This document shows, piece by piece, positions 22,037 to 34,329 of a stretch of 64,000 bases of DNA; position 1 is the first letter of the stretch; the number at the start of each line of letters is the position of its first letter. This stretch comes from Anthoceros angustus (taxonomy: Eukaryota > Streptophyta > Anthocerotopsida > Anthocerotales > Anthocerotaceae). The stretch is taken from the NCBI GenBank assembly GCA_010909165.1, contig MU008215.1, positions 1 to 64,000 on the forward strand. Reading direction: 5' to 3'. The notes beneath the pieces are model-generated. The model made no database searches, was not told the DNA's origin, and saw only the letters and a list, made by a program, of their open reading frames with translations. The translations under genes were made by a program, and so were the position numbers.

Positions 22037-22971
22037 AGGGGCGAATTAGGTCCCTCACGCCGATAACTCTGGTTGAGATCCCCACGCCGTGGGCTGGTTG
22101 GAGACGTCCGATGAGAGGCGGTGCGCGAGACGCCCTAGGGGTGGTCGAGAGCTTGCTCCGCACTGGGGAGGAGGGGTGATAAAGCAATCTTGCCGACAAA
22201 GGAGGAGGAAACCAAGGGATTGGCGGGCGGTCCGGAGCTTGCTCGTAACGCGCCGTGACGCCCGGGGTTCTTCTTTCCTTCACACTTGTCCGCTAGTTGT
22301 GTTCGAGAGAGAAGTGTTGAGTGGATGGTTGGAAGCGCGCGAGTTGAGGGAGAGAGAGAGAGGGAGAAGATTGGGTGAAGGAGTGACTAAACAATCAGAT
22401 GGCGAGGTGTGAGAGGGGTTGAGAAGGGAACTAATTGAGAGGCTAGCGGAGATTGTGTGAATCCAAAAGAAACCAAACCGGCAGCTGGTGGAAGCGCGCA
22501 AGGGGAACAGCGCCTTGTAAAATTGTGTGAGTGTGGCGCCTTTGTGTGTGTGTGGAGTGAGGGATTTGTGGAATTTAGGTCCCTAGGAATCGGTGTGTGT
22601 GTGCATGTGTGGAGTGTGAATAAAGCCGGATCCGCATGCCGTGGACGCCTGGCGATCCGGAAATAAGTCGCTAGGGTTTGGTGTGGGACCCACCGGTGGT
22701 CAAGCAACTACCCGTGAGAGCCGCCATGGCCGTGGAATGAGACGGCTCGTGGAATAAGAGCGTGGTAGTGGACAAGTCGGGGGGGTAGTAGTGGTTGAGT
22801 AGATAGGTAAGAGGAGTAATAGCAAGTAAGTCTTGACTTAGGTGAAGGTGAGCGATAGAAGTTAGCGCCTCTTGGCACAAACCATTCCCTTGGGAGCGAA
22901 TCCTAAGCCTACAACGACATTGAGGGTAAATGTGGACTCACTTGTCCCCGGACACGAATCCACACTCCACA

Positions 22972-23311
22972 CCACATCGACCACGCACACCTCGCCTCAC
23001 TTGCCTAAAGAAGACATTTTAAGAATCAAGAACAAAATGTTAGGCAATTTCGCATGATGATTCATCCGATCAACACATGAGGGGCATTCGCCTCGCCTGA
23101 TACTATGTAAACTTTATGTGCTCACGAATCACAAGCATGCACAAAAAAGAGTTGTAGATTAAAGAACAAAGTTCACTATACATATAAAGAAGGCACAAGC
23201 CAAACGCAGAAAGACCTAACTACCCAAAGTAGACCCTGGGAGTATAGGCAATGTACTAACAACTAACATTTATTTATTTTTTCAGCAATTTCTACTCGAA
23301 TGAGCTCGCAC
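22972..23311. other. Spacer between elements A1 and A2
   Basis: These 340 bp are AT-rich compared with the LTRs and match neither family. I see no gene or RNA in it. It may be host DNA separating two insertions. Confidence 0.5.
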
Positions 23312-23522
23312 TGTAAACGATCTAGTCTCGAAACCCCTCAAAATGTGCGAATTTTTTGTTTTTCCGAGAGGTGTGAAAATAAGTCGATTGACGAGTTGGG
23401 GATATTCATAGTAAAAATGTCCTTGGCCTATGGAGTTCTTTTTGTTTTATTGCCTAGGTTAGATAATAAATGGTCCGGAACTTGTTCCTTGGCCCATGGA
23501 CCTCGATATCCACTACAAGGTC

Positions 23523-23530
23523 TATATATG
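23523..23530 (+). promoter_or_regulatory. TATA box 1 of the A2 5' LTR
   Basis: TATATATG at +212, the same word and position as in the other LTRs. Confidence 0.5.
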
Positions 23531-23940
23531 CGGGGGGGTTATTTTTTGTCACCTGGGTTAGTCGACCCAGTAGCGAATGAGTATGGGGTTGTGGATTGAT
23601 GAGCGGTCGAGAAGACAACCAGTGGTAGTGGAGGCCAAACTTAACCCTAAGGAAACCGTGTAGGGTGACCGAGCTGCTCAAACGGAGCGCAATGGGGCCG
23701 GAGCGGAGTGGAGCGAACGCGGCCGGAGCGTGAGGTCCGAGGAGTCCAGAGGCGGACCGTGATCGGAGAGCGAGAGGGCGCGATCGGAGGAGCTCAACCC
23801 TCACCGCTGAAGTCGCAACCCCGCTGTGGAAGGAAGGCATGCGCGGCCTGAGGAGGAGGTAGGAACCTCGAGACCGACCTCCCTGAAATTCGCGCGAGGT
23901 GGCGGAGGAAGAGGCGCGAGACCGGGGACTATCCGGAAGG

Positions 23941-26900
23941 ATGGCGCCCGGTCCACCACCGAGATTGCGCTTGCCCAATGGCCAAACATGGATCATTGGA
24001 AAGTCCGAGCGAAGGCCGGGTTTCATGGAAGCGGTGGAATTACATGAACCGGGTGCAGTGCGCCGCCACCTAAAAGACAAGCAACCGGCGAGGGAATTAG
24101 AGCAAAACCTCGGGATTGGGACTGGCATTGGTTAGGGAAGTGTATGGGCGCAAGGAGGAGGAGGCGGGGTTTGGTGATGGAACCTTCTCGGAAAAGGAGC
24201 ACAGCCGCCACAGTGGCGGCGATCCGAACCCAATGGTTGGTGGCGAGGTGGCAACGATTAATGGGTCCGCCAGATGGCTTCTCGCTTCCTACAGCAAGAA
24301 GCGGGATTATTTGTCCGACCACTTGCTTGTTCCTCCATGAAGTTGTCAAGGGAAAATCGATTGAGACGAATCCTCTTTGAGAAGTTGAGTGAAGAAAGGT
24401 TGAATGATTTCTCCTACCCGGCCCTCTCTAATTTCACCATTCCTAGTTCATCTTATGCGCATGCTAATTGCCCGAGGTAGAAATTGTGGCCTCCTTCATA
24501 TGTGGAAGCCGGTAGGGAGGTGAAGTGGAATTACATGACCGGGATCGGTGCAGAGTGCGCCGCCACCTAAAAGACAAGCAACAAGGGGAATTAGAGCAAA
24601 ACCTCAGGATTGGGACCGCATTGGTTAGGGAAGTGTATGGGCAAGAAGGAGGAGGCGGGGTTTGGTGATGGAACCTTCTAAAAAGCACAAGCAGCGGTTA
24701 AGGGCGAATCCGAACCCAATGGTTGGGAGCGAGAATTGGCAACAGATTAATGGGTCCGCCAGATGGCTCTATTCCTCTGACAAGAAGCGGGATTATTTGT
24801 CCGACCACTTGCATTGTTCCTCCATGAAGTTGTCAAGGCGAAAATCGATTGGGCGATCTCTTTGAGAAGTTGAGTGAAGAAAGGTTGAATCGATTTCTCC
24901 TACCCGGCCCTCTCTAATTTCACCATTCCTAGTTCATCTTATGCGCATGCTAATTGCCCGGGAGGTGTGGCCTCCTTCATATGTGGAAGCCGGTTGGAGG
25001 TGAAGTGGAATTACATGACCGGGATCGGTGCAGAGTGCGCCGCCACCTAAAAGACAAGCAACAAGGGGAATTAGAGCAAAACCTCAGGATTGGGACCGCA
25101 TTGGTTAGGGAAGTGTATGGGCGCAAGGAGGAGGAGGCGGGGTTTGGTGATGGAACCTTCTAAAAGAGCATGAAGAAGGAAACCGTGAAGGCGGGCGAAT
25201 CCGAACCCAATGGTTGACGAGAATTGGCAACAAAGAGCTTAATGGGTCCGCCAGATGGCTTCTCCTCGCACAGACAAGAAGTGGATTATTTGTCCGACCA
25301 CCGCCGTTGTTCCTCCATGAAGTTGTCAAGGCGAAAATCGATCGGGACGAATCTCTTTGAGAAGTTGAGTGAAGAAAGGTTGAACTGATTTCTCCTACCC
25401 CCGCCTCTAATTTCACCATTCCTAGTTCATCTTTATGCGCATGCTAATTGCCCGCGAGGTAGAAATTGTGGCCTCCTTCATATGTGGAAGCCCGTGTGGA
25501 GGTGAAGTGGAAAGCGGAGGAGCCTAAGGAGGAAATTGAGGAGGAATCGACACTGGGAGTCCATGGCGGCAGGCTGAGGAAGAGAAGGAAATTCTACCAA
25601 AGAAGAAGAGGAAGACCGTGGCACGGTCCCATAAAAAAGTGAAGGTGGACGCCACGTCACTGTCGAAGTGCCGCCACAGAAAAGCAAAGAAAATGAAAGC
25701 CAAACGCAGCTGAGGTGGCGGAGGAAGAGGCGCGATCCGAGGAAGAAAATTTTGCCGACTGGATGCGATGATGAGCCACCAGAGGAATTAGGTGACCTCG
25801 AGCGGACCCTCCTCAAAGATGGGAAGAGATTTTCAAGGGACTCCACCGGGCAACAGAGGTGGATGCAATTGGTGAGGGTGCGCACTTTGTTGGGAAGGAA
25901 AGTTCGGCGAGGGATGGCGTGCACGGGCCGCCGCAAGTGTGGAATTACGTGAGCCGACGACATCGGCGATCCGGGCCCAAGCGGATTTGTTGGACCAAGC
26001 GCCTTGGCTCTCACATGGCTCGGTGCAAGGGCGGAGGAAGTGGTGAAGGCCAGTTTGACGAAGAGGAGGCCAAGCAAGCAATCGGAGGAAGACAAGCGGC
26101 CTTAGAGGAGATAAGAATCAAGATGTGGAGGATTTGTGCAGGCCTGTGAGAAGCCGCAGCCATGACGAGTCAGGAAGCGCTCATGGCTCAAATTAAGGAT
26201 GCCCACGAGTCAAACCAGAGATGGAGAGTTGTTGCAGCCCAGAGCGAGGCGGCCTCGGTGGAGAAGGTCCATAAGCTGGCGGTATAAACGGAGGGATGAG
26301 GCACGTGGCGGGCGGAAAAGAGAAGGGAAGCGAGGTGGCGGGACCGACGGGGTAGTGGAAGGCACTACCGGAGGAAGGACAGCCAAGGTATGAAACACCT
26401 ACCACGGACCAACGACGGTCGTGGAGAAGGTCCATAAGTCGGCGGAACGATAAACGGAGCGGATGAGGCACGTGGCCCGTAAAAGAGAAGGGAAGCGAGG
26501 TGGCGGTGACCGACGGGGTAGTGGAAGGCACTACCGAGGAAGGACACAAGCAGCCAAATAAACACCTACCACCGGACCAACGACGGTCGGAGACTACCAC
26601 CGGGTAGCGGAAGCGAATGGACGGCGGCTGACGACGCGCTCGAGGACATGGTGCAACTGTGTAGTCTACGGAGGAGGGTAAGCACCGCAGCAGGTCCTAT
26701 TATATTACGCACATGGATGAGGAAACTTATGGTCTATATGTGAATGGAGAACGCGGCTTAACTCACCGCCCATGTGCGTGTGGAAATAGGAGGGATCAGT
26801 CCTACCCATCGCAAGTGAGGACCAAGTGCATACTTCTACCATTGCGCTGAGTGGGATTGGCCCCTATTATGCGGAGGCGACTTTGGAGGAGTTGAGTGAA

Positions 26901-27130
26901 GAGGAGGTCCAGCTTGGGTGGATGAGGAACCGTGGTAATCCTCGGCAATAGGCGGCCAGCCAAGAGGCGGAAGTCTGTGGTATGCCCTCAATTAGGACGC
27001 CCAAGCGTGAGGTGGAAGTGGAAAACCCGCCGATCCGGGCGTGGCAGGGCTCGTGGCGGCGATGGAGGACGGGGGCAAAGTGACGAAGTCGGGAGGGCGC
27101 GGATAGCGAGGCGAGGTGGTAGCATCCTAA
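23941..27130 (+). pseudogene. LTR-embedded reading frame, A2 5' LTR copy
   Basis: It opens at ATG 23941 (MAPG, compared with MAPK in A1), with PNGQTWIIGKSE in one frame and the WPNMDHWKV equivalent in another. It then has RRHLKDKQPARELEQNLGI, ALVREVYGRKEEEAGFGDG, coiled-coil words, LEELSEEEVQLGW and a stop TAA at 27128. The first third is triplicated by the 480-bp repeats. Frameshifts are frequent. It differs from the A1 version mainly in the first third. Confidence 0.45.
24020..25510 (+). repeat. 480-bp tandem repeat, three copies
   Basis: Copies begin near 24040, 24520 and 25000. Each joint fuses GAGGTGAAGTGGAA to an upstream site GGTGGAATTACATG at the shared word GTGGAA. The copies differ from each other by small indels, unlike the near-identical gag repeats of A1. 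Confidence 0.75.
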
Positions 27131-27228
27131 AGATAATTTGGTTAGGATGCCCACCGGACCTAGATCGCGAATTGTGGGTGCGCTTTAGCTTTTTAGGATC
27201 TAGAAACCGGGGAAAGCAGCCACCGATG

Positions 27229-27234
27229 TATAAG
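27229..27234 (+). promoter_or_regulatory. TATA box 2 of the A2 5' LTR
   Basis: TATAAG in CGATGTATAAGAGGGGC, about 100 bp after the LTR frame stop. Confidence 0.5.
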
Positions 27235-27954
27235 AGGGGCAACTTTGCCCACCACAGATAACTCCCGGTTGAGATCCCCACGCCTGTGGATGGTTGGAGA
27301 CGTCCGATTGATGAGGTGGTGGCGCGACGCCCTAGGGGTGGTCGAGAGCTTGCGCAACGGAGGAGGAGGAGGTGATGGAGCAATCTTGCGACAAGGAGGA
27401 GGAAACCAAGGGATCGCGGGCGGTCCGGAGCTTGCTCGAACGCGACGCCTGTTTTCTTCCTCCTTCACCTTGTCCCGAAAGTTGTGTTCAAATCGAATTG
27501 TGGAGTGCATGGTTGAATGAGGGAGGGGAGAGAGAGAGAAGAGATCGAAGGAGAGATCAAATCAGACGCGATGCGAGGTGAGATCAAAGTGGGAAGAGGA
27601 GTGAGCGAATTGGAGCGCTAGCAAGGAGAATTGTGTGAATTGAGAAACTCAAACCGGGGCGTGGAAAGTGCACAAGGAAAACAACGTCTCTAGTAGAAAC
27701 CGTGGGGTGGCGCCTTGTGTGTGTGTGTGTGTGTGTGAGGAGAGGGAGGTATCCTAGGAACTTTGGTCTCTAGGAATTGGTGGGTGCATGAAGTGTGGAG
27801 TGCCAAATAAAGTCCGATCCGCGAGCCCGTAGCTGCGTTAGGGATCCGCGCGCGCCCGAGATGAGTCGCTAGGGTTTGGTGGGACCCACCTCGGTAGTCG
27901 TAGCAACTACCCGTGTGGAATGAGATTTGCGGTCGTGGAATGAGATTTGCGGTC

Positions 27955-29490
27955 GTGGACAAGTCGGTAGTAGTAGTTGAGTAGATAGGTAAGAGGAGTA
28001 ATAGCAGTAAGTCTTGACTTAGGCAAGGTCATGTGATAGAAGTTAGCGTCTTGGCACAAACCATTCCCTTGGGAGCGAATCCTAAGCCTACGACATTGAG
28101 GGTGAATGTGGACCTCACGGTGTCCTGGACACTTACACTCCACATTTTGGCCGCGGGAATGGAATCACAAGGACGAGGAAGGACTAACCTAGCTTACGTA
28201 GAGTCTAGCATTACTAGATTGATGGATGCCTCGGTGGAGACAAGCGATTCGATCCGACGGGGAAACGCTCGCAAGACGGCAACGCCAAGCAGGAAAGATT
28301 GCGAGAGTTACGAGGAGAGCACGGAGATCACACTTGCGGACGAGGAAGGGGACGAGTCAACTCGGAACTAGGGATCGGATCTTAGCATTGATTCCCAACT
28401 CGACTACGAGCGGTACAAGGGCGGTACCCGATCCCACCTTGTCTTTTGATCTCGCTCCAGTTGCCTAGATCCGCGTCGTCACTTCGTGAATGAGAGGTCG
28501 ATCAGACGTAGCGGCCGTCAACTACCACATGATGAAAGTACTACCACGGCGTTATGGCGATACTCGGTGCTTGTTACTACTAAGCAATCTTACCCGTTGT
28601 ATGGAGAAAAGAAGGGCCATGAGGATCCCGACGAGTTTGTCGAGCGTTTTGAGCGGTGACGCCAACCGTGAGGATGCGATCGTGCCCACTGCTTTATGGA
28701 GTCTTACGGGCGGCCAAGTGGTACAAGCGGGGGTAGTAGTAGTTGAGTAGATAGGTAAGAGGAGTGATAGCAGTAAGTCCCGACTTAGGCAAGGTCGAGT
28801 GATAGAAGTTAGCCTCTTGGCACAAACCATTCCCTTGGGAGCGAATCCTAAGCCTACAACGACATTGAGGGTGAATGTGGACCTCATGTCCCTAGACACA
28901 AGGTTACACTCCACATTTTGGCGCTGCCGGGAATGGAATCACAAGGACGAGGAAGGACTAACCTAGCTTACGAGAGTCTAGCATTACTAGATTGATGGAT
29001 GCCTCGTGGAGACAAGCGATTCGATCCGACTGGGGAAACGCTCGCAAGACGCAACGCCAAGCCGGAAAGATTGCGAGAGTTACGAGGAGAGCACGGAGAT
29101 CACACTTGCGGACGAGGAAGGGGGAGGAGTCAACTCGGAACTAGGGATCGGATCTTAACGGATTCAGATTCCCAACTCGACTACGTAAGCGGTACAAGGC
29201 CGTACCGATCCCACCTTGTCTTTTGATCTCCATATTGCCTAGATCCACCGCACCTCACTGAATGTGAGGCCACCGCGAGGGCCGCTGGCCACCACCGCAA
29301 TCGTGGAAAGTACTACCACGGTAGTTATGGCGCGATCTCGCTTGTTACTACTAAGCAATCCTACCCGCTGGAGAAAAGAAGGGCCATGAGGATCCCGACG
29401 AGTTTGTCGAGCGTTTTGAGCACCGACACTTGCCCAGAGGAGGATGCGCATCGTGCCCAGCTGTTTTATGGGGTCTTACGCGGGGCGGCG
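27955..29490 (+). repeat. Tandem duplication of LTR end, primer site and gag start
   Basis: LTR end, primer-binding site and gag start occur twice: LTR ends at 28144 and 28915, gag ATGs at 28222 and 28995. The joint near 28725 fuses gag GTGGTACAAGCGGG to the LTR word GTGGACAAGTCGGG, which is similar over about 14 bases. The second copy keeps the clearer primer-binding site at 28919. Confidence 0.75.
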
Positions 29491-31560
29491 GCCAAGTGGT
29501 ACAAGCGGGAGTACATAGCTTCTTCCACACCCCCAGCTACCTTTGGGGCCTTGAAGAGAGCTTTTTGTGAAAGATTCAGAGGGGTCGATGTGGAAGGGTA
29601 TGTCCTGTCCAAGTTGGAGGGATTGCAGAGAGGGAAGAAGGAGACCCTGCAGCTTATGTGGAAAGGTTCCACAGCCTACGGGATCGGGCTGGTCCGCACT
29701 CGGAGCTAATGGCCATTCGCTGGTTTGCAAGAGGATTGGGCGGAGATGGGAAGACACGCGTCTAAGCCGAGAAAGATTTGGATCGGGCGATCAAGGCCGC
29801 TCGAACTATGAGGAGTCCAACGCGAAGAGAAGAAGAACTCAACAAGGGCGCACAAGGACAAAAAGAAATACAAAAGAAGAAGAAGTACTATTCGCCCTCC
29901 GATGACAGCCTGGGAGGATAGTTTTCACCGACTCGGGTAGCTCCACCAAGAGGAGACCAGCGAGGATTCGGAGGAGAATTCGTCAGACGGTGAGCGCAAC
30001 CGAAGGGATAGAAGGAAGAAGGGAAAAAATGACTGGGAAACAAGACGACGTGCAAAAGGGAAGGAGCTGCTATATGCACGAAAGGACGCGGAGCAGGTGA
30101 GAAGAGAGGTGGAAACAGCAGCCAAAAAGGTGGAGCAACAAGGAACAAGATGGAGGAAATGATGGTCAAACTGGAGAAACTCCATCTTAATGCCATCAAG
30201 GACCACGATAGGAGAAGGGTTGCTACTGGAGCGCTGGCGAATCTCTTCTGCTCAACTTGTGGACAGCAGGGGCACTCGAGGTCGAACTGTCCACAAACAA
30301 AAGTACAACTGCTGGGCTACGAGGAGGACGAGGAAGAAATGTGCTTGGAAGATACGTACCAAATCCAAGACGCGACGCCAGTTTCTGGGTACTCAAAGAC
30401 CCTATACCCCTCAAGTTTACGAAACCCCGCTGGTATGGGTATTCGTACTCAGATGGTAAGAAACCCGTGATGATGAGTGCCATCGGTTACAATTGTCGAG
30501 GGTTCGCATCTTGCTGGTTGCCCCTCCGCATCTCGCCAGGAATGGTGATTTTGAAAGGTGTGTGGATTGCAAGCAATCACGTGAGGGCAGCGCCCGCTGC
30601 AGACACCAAAGAAACATGTGAGGATTGCTCAACCTCCGGCGACCCACCCCGCACAAAAGAAAGCCCGCTGCCGAATGCAAGTCAAGATGCGCCATGGTAT
30701 GGGAGGATTCCGAGGCCAGCATACTGAGGAGCCTGGAAGGGTTGGGGGATGTGGACGGTGGGTATTACGGAACTCCTGCGATGGCTGTTCGAACGCGGAG
30801 CGGCGAGAGGAAGGCGGACACCCTAAGAAGAGGGGAACGGGGGAAAAAGAGAAAGAAGAACGGAGTGGGAGCCTCCATAACGTCCGCAAGTGAGGAGGAA
30901 GAGGCGTCTTCGTCAGGCGGGGAAGGAAGGGGGGTCCAACCACAAAAGGCGACGAGGGACTTGTATGGGGAATCAGAAAAAAGGGCATGCGAATCCAAAA
31001 TGGACGGGAGCAAGGCACGAACGCCACACCTAACGCGAGGATTGCGATTTCGATGGCATCAGTGTAACTCCCTTAGCGCCGAGACCGCTGGATTCGAGGG
31101 TGAAGCAAAACGAGGACAAATGGACGGCAGCGGGACTCGAGTCGACACATGGGGCGAAAACCCGCAAGAGGAAAAAGGATGAGTCCACGTTTCCGCCCGA
31201 TGTCGAGGAAGTTATGGATATGATCCGACAAGAACTGGAGCAGACTCAAGCAGTCGTACCTTTTTGACCACGACCCACCTCCGCCATCTGTTTCAACGAC
31301 CGCAACATAACCTACATGTTCAAATGGTGGGGTTGGCAAGGAGAAAGCAGAAAAGTCGGTGTTCCTTTCAATTTGGCGGAAGCTATCATGGACCAAAAGT
31401 TCATGATAACATTGACGACTCTCGGGACAATCAGCGATACCGCAAATCCGTGGGGCATTGAAGGCGGCACAACCCAAGAAGAGAGAACCTTTCCACCCCA
31501 AGGCCGAAAACCCTTCTGTGAATATGGTGGCCATGATGGACCCGAGTCTGAGCTGAGATA
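28995..31560 (+). pseudogene. gag: A2 gag region with capsid core and CCHC zinc knuckle
   Basis: ATG at 28995. The capsid-like core is open from 29386 to about 29660: DEFVERFE-like start, FYGVLRGAAAKWYKREYIAS, then FGALKRAFCERFRGVDVEGY, which fits the plant retrotransposon gag family. The zinc knuckle at 30249-30290 reads CSTCGQQGHSRSNC, a perfect C-x2-C-x4-H-x4-C. A second knuckle-like word YNCRGF follows near 30490. Gag coats the RNA. Frameshifts at about 29660 and later break it. Confidence 0.8.
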
Positions 31561-32100
31561 GAAATTGCGGATGTGTAATCAAGAAGGTGCCGCTAGATTA
31601 TTCGAGTCAACATCATGACAGAGGAGACCGCTCGGAAGCTTGGGTTGCAGATAGAACATACATCAAAGGTGTTGTGGCGGACATGTCCAAAATGGCGCCG
31701 TAGGGAGTGACGGAGTCCTAACCCATATTGGTACCATTCCGCACCTCATGGACTACGTGGTCATTAAACAAAAGCGCCAGGTATGAGGTTCTCATTGACG
31801 AACATGGATGTATGGGGCACGTTGCACCTTCAAATGGGCGAGAAAGGAAGTGGGATTCAAACCTCGGGTGGGACCCCAAAATTAAGGAGGAAGGATATGT
31901 TTGACTTGGAGCGGAGATACGTCGGGGAGACACCCACGAAACGGAGGGATACACCTCTGCTGAAGATACCTCTGGGGGAGAGGATGAGAAGGAGAAATTC
32001 CCATTCGCACATATTTCGTGGTCAGATGAAGAGGACGACTACGGAGAGATATTCCCCATTCCATCAACCTATTAGGTTGCTATGGAGTCACAGTTGACAA
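31560..32100 (+). pseudogene. A2 protease region, copy 1
   Basis: VIKKVPLD is followed by a DSG-type active site (partly deleted: GATTATTCGAG). Then come the VNIMT-like, EETA and KLGL words in other frames, and RYEVLIDEHGCMG near 31785. It is a Gag-Pol aspartic protease. Copy 1 is joined to copy 2 at 32430. Confidence 0.55.
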
Positions 32101-32809
32101 CCCGGTGGTCGGGAGGAGGATCGACTGAGAAGGCTGGACGGAGGTCGAGGAACAGGAAGTAGAGGTGGTCGAGCCGGGAGCGACGATCCGGACAAACTTC
32201 GAGGGTGCGAGGAGGGTGTCTCACGTTTACCTCGACGACCTATTCCGGAATGGGGAATGCGCAAGGAGAACCAAGACAGGAGGAAGGGTTCGGCATCACA
32301 TCCGCGGTGGAGAGAGTGGGCAGACGGATGAGGTCAAGGATGTGGAAGTGTTGCAAGGTCCTTAAGTTTTCGAGCAGGATGAATGCACTTGGAAAGGGGA
32401 TGAAACAATTGTTGGCGGAATTTATCCACGTTTCCGCCCGATGTCGGGAAAGTTATGGATATGATCCGACAAGAATCGGAACAGCTCGGCTACCATTTTG
32501 GCCATCGACCCACCGACCCACCTACCGCCCCTGTTTCAACGACCGCAACATCTCAAACAGCTATCATGCTTTGAAATGACGGTGGGGTTGGCAAGGAGAA
32601 ACAGAAGCACCAGTGTTCCTTTCAATTTACGCTATCATGGACCAAAAGTTCATGATAACATCTCGATCTCGTGGACAATCCGCGGACCGCCAAAGAACTG
32701 GTGGGGCATTGAAGGCGGCACAACCCAAGAAGAGACGAACCTTTCCACCCCAAGAAAACCCCTTGTGAATATGGTGGCCATGATGGACTGACCCATGAGC
32801 TGCTGTATA

Positions 32810-33330
32810 GAAATTGCGGATGTGTAATCAAGAAGGTGCCGCTAGATTCCGGTCGAGTCAACATCATGATGAGGAGACCGCCTAAGCTTGGGTTGAGATA
32901 GAACATACATCAAAGGTGTTGCCGGACATGTCCAAAATGGCGCCGTAGGGGAGCCGACGGAGTCCTAACCCATATTGGTACCATTCCGCACCTCATGGAC
33001 TACGTGGTCATTAAACAAAAGCGCCAGGTATGAGGTTCTCATTGACGAACATGGATGTATGGGGCACGTTGCACCTTCAAATGGGCGAAAGGAAGTGGGA
33101 TTCAAACCTGGAGGGACCCCAAAATTAAGGAGGAAGGATATGTTTGACTTGGAGCAGAGATACGACGCAGGGAGACACCCACGAAACGGAGGGATACACC
33201 TCTCAGAAGATACCTGGGGAGAGGATGAGAAGGAGAAATTCCCATTCGCATATTTCGTGGTCGATGAAGAGGACGACAGGAGATATTCCCATTCCATCAA
33301 CCTATTAGGGTGCTATGGAGTCACAATTGA
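32810..33330 (+). pseudogene. A2 protease region, copy 2
   Basis: It is the same region as copy 1. The DSG box near 32848 reads PLDSG, and a long open frame at 32975-33607 contains SARYEVLIDEHGCMGHVAPS and EKFPFAYFVVDEEDD. The longest uninterrupted protease-linker frame in the window is here. Confidence 0.55.
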
Positions 33331-33679
33331 CAACCCGTGGGAGGAGGATCGACCGAGAAGGCCGGACGGAGGTCGAGGAACAGAAGTAGAGGTGGTCGAG
33401 GGAGCGACGATCCGGACAAACTTCGAGGATGCGAGGAGTCTCACGCTTTACCTCGACGACCTATTCCGGAATGGGGAATGCGCAAGGAGAACCAAGACAG
33501 GAGGAAGGGTTCGCATCACATCCGCCGGTGGAGAGAGTGGCAGACGGATGAGGTCAAGGACGTGTGGAAGTGTTGCCGCAAGGTCCTTAAGTTTTCGAGC
33601 AGGATGAATGCAGACTTGGAAAGGGATGAAACAAACAAGCATGGAATTTATCCACGTTTTTGCTTTTGACGTTATGACA

Positions 33680-34033
33680 TGAAGGGTATACCGAGGGAGT
33701 GGGGAGCACAAGATTGATCTCGAGCCGGTGCGTCCGGATACCGCAATACAAGCTAAATCCAAAGTATTCAAGGTAAAGGAATTGAGCTCTACTTGCGTGG
33801 ACGTCATATATCCTATTGTGACATCGGAGTGGGTAGCCCCAATTGTGGTGGTTCCCAAAAAGCGTAAGGGAAGATACGGTCCGTCAGATTGGAGGAAGTT
33901 AAACAAGGTGACCAAAAAGACCATTACCCGCTTCCATTCATAGACAACATAATCGGACTTAGTGTGGAGAATGGTCTACCTGCTCCTCGGATGGGTATTC
34001 GGGTATAACCACATCTCGTGGAGAGTGATTGGC
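33680..34033 (+). pseudogene. A2 reverse transcriptase, partial copy 1
   Basis: GIPREWGA-type start, then YPIVTSEWVAPIVVVPKKR, ending where it jumps back at 34035. Only the first third of the domain is present. Confidence 0.65.
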
Positions 34034-34329
34034 CACCGACCCACCACCCACACCGCCACCGTTTCAACGACCGCAACATCTCAAACAGACCGCTGCCGAA
34101 ATGACGGTGGGGTTGGCAAGGAGAAAGAAAGCACAGTGTTCCTTTCAATTTGGAAGCTATCATGGACCAAAAGTTCATGATAACATTCGGACAGCTTCTC
34201 GGACAACCCGCATCGCCAAAGAACTGGTGGGGCATTGAAGGCGGCACAACCCAAGAAGAGACGAACCTTTCCACCCCAAGGCCGAAAACCCTTCTGTGAA
34301 TATGGTGGCCATGATGGACTGTGACCGCG

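Larger units (their letters stand above)
4727..22971 (+). mobile_element. Family A Ty3/gypsy element A1 (Athila/Tat-like), rearranged
   Basis: The element has a 5' LTR (4727-9342), a primer-binding site, gag, protease, reverse transcriptase, RNase H and integrase in the Ty3/gypsy order, several recombinant LTR-start pieces, and a full 3' LTR (19136-22971). The RNase H has LSGRIARWILL, the word found in Athila/Tat elements. All frames are broken by small indels. The five bases on the left (ATACA) and right (CCACA) do not make a clean target duplication. The polypurine tract GAGAAGGGAG precedes the TG of the 3' LTR. Confidence 0.85.
19136..22971 (+). repeat. 3' LTR of A1, the cleanest full-length LTR
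   Basis: It is 3836 bp, from TGTAAACGATC to CACACTCCACA, preceded by the polypurine tract. I see no internal tandem duplication in this copy, so it gives the base LTR length. Order inside: TATA box 1 at 19358, reading frame 19791-21928, TATA box 2 at 22031, GA-rich stretch near 22350, and a GTGTCC...GGACAC hairpin-like end region. Confidence 0.85.
23312..28144 (+). repeat. 5' LTR of element A2
   Basis: It starts TGTAAACGATC and ends TTACACTCCACA. Its 4.8 kb include extra copies of a 480-bp unit (24.0-25.5 kb) and a short repeat near 26.4 kb; without them the length is close to the 3.8-kb base LTR. The sequence is diverged from the A1 LTRs, as are both LTRs of A2, so A1 and A2 are distinct subfamilies. 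Confidence 0.85.
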
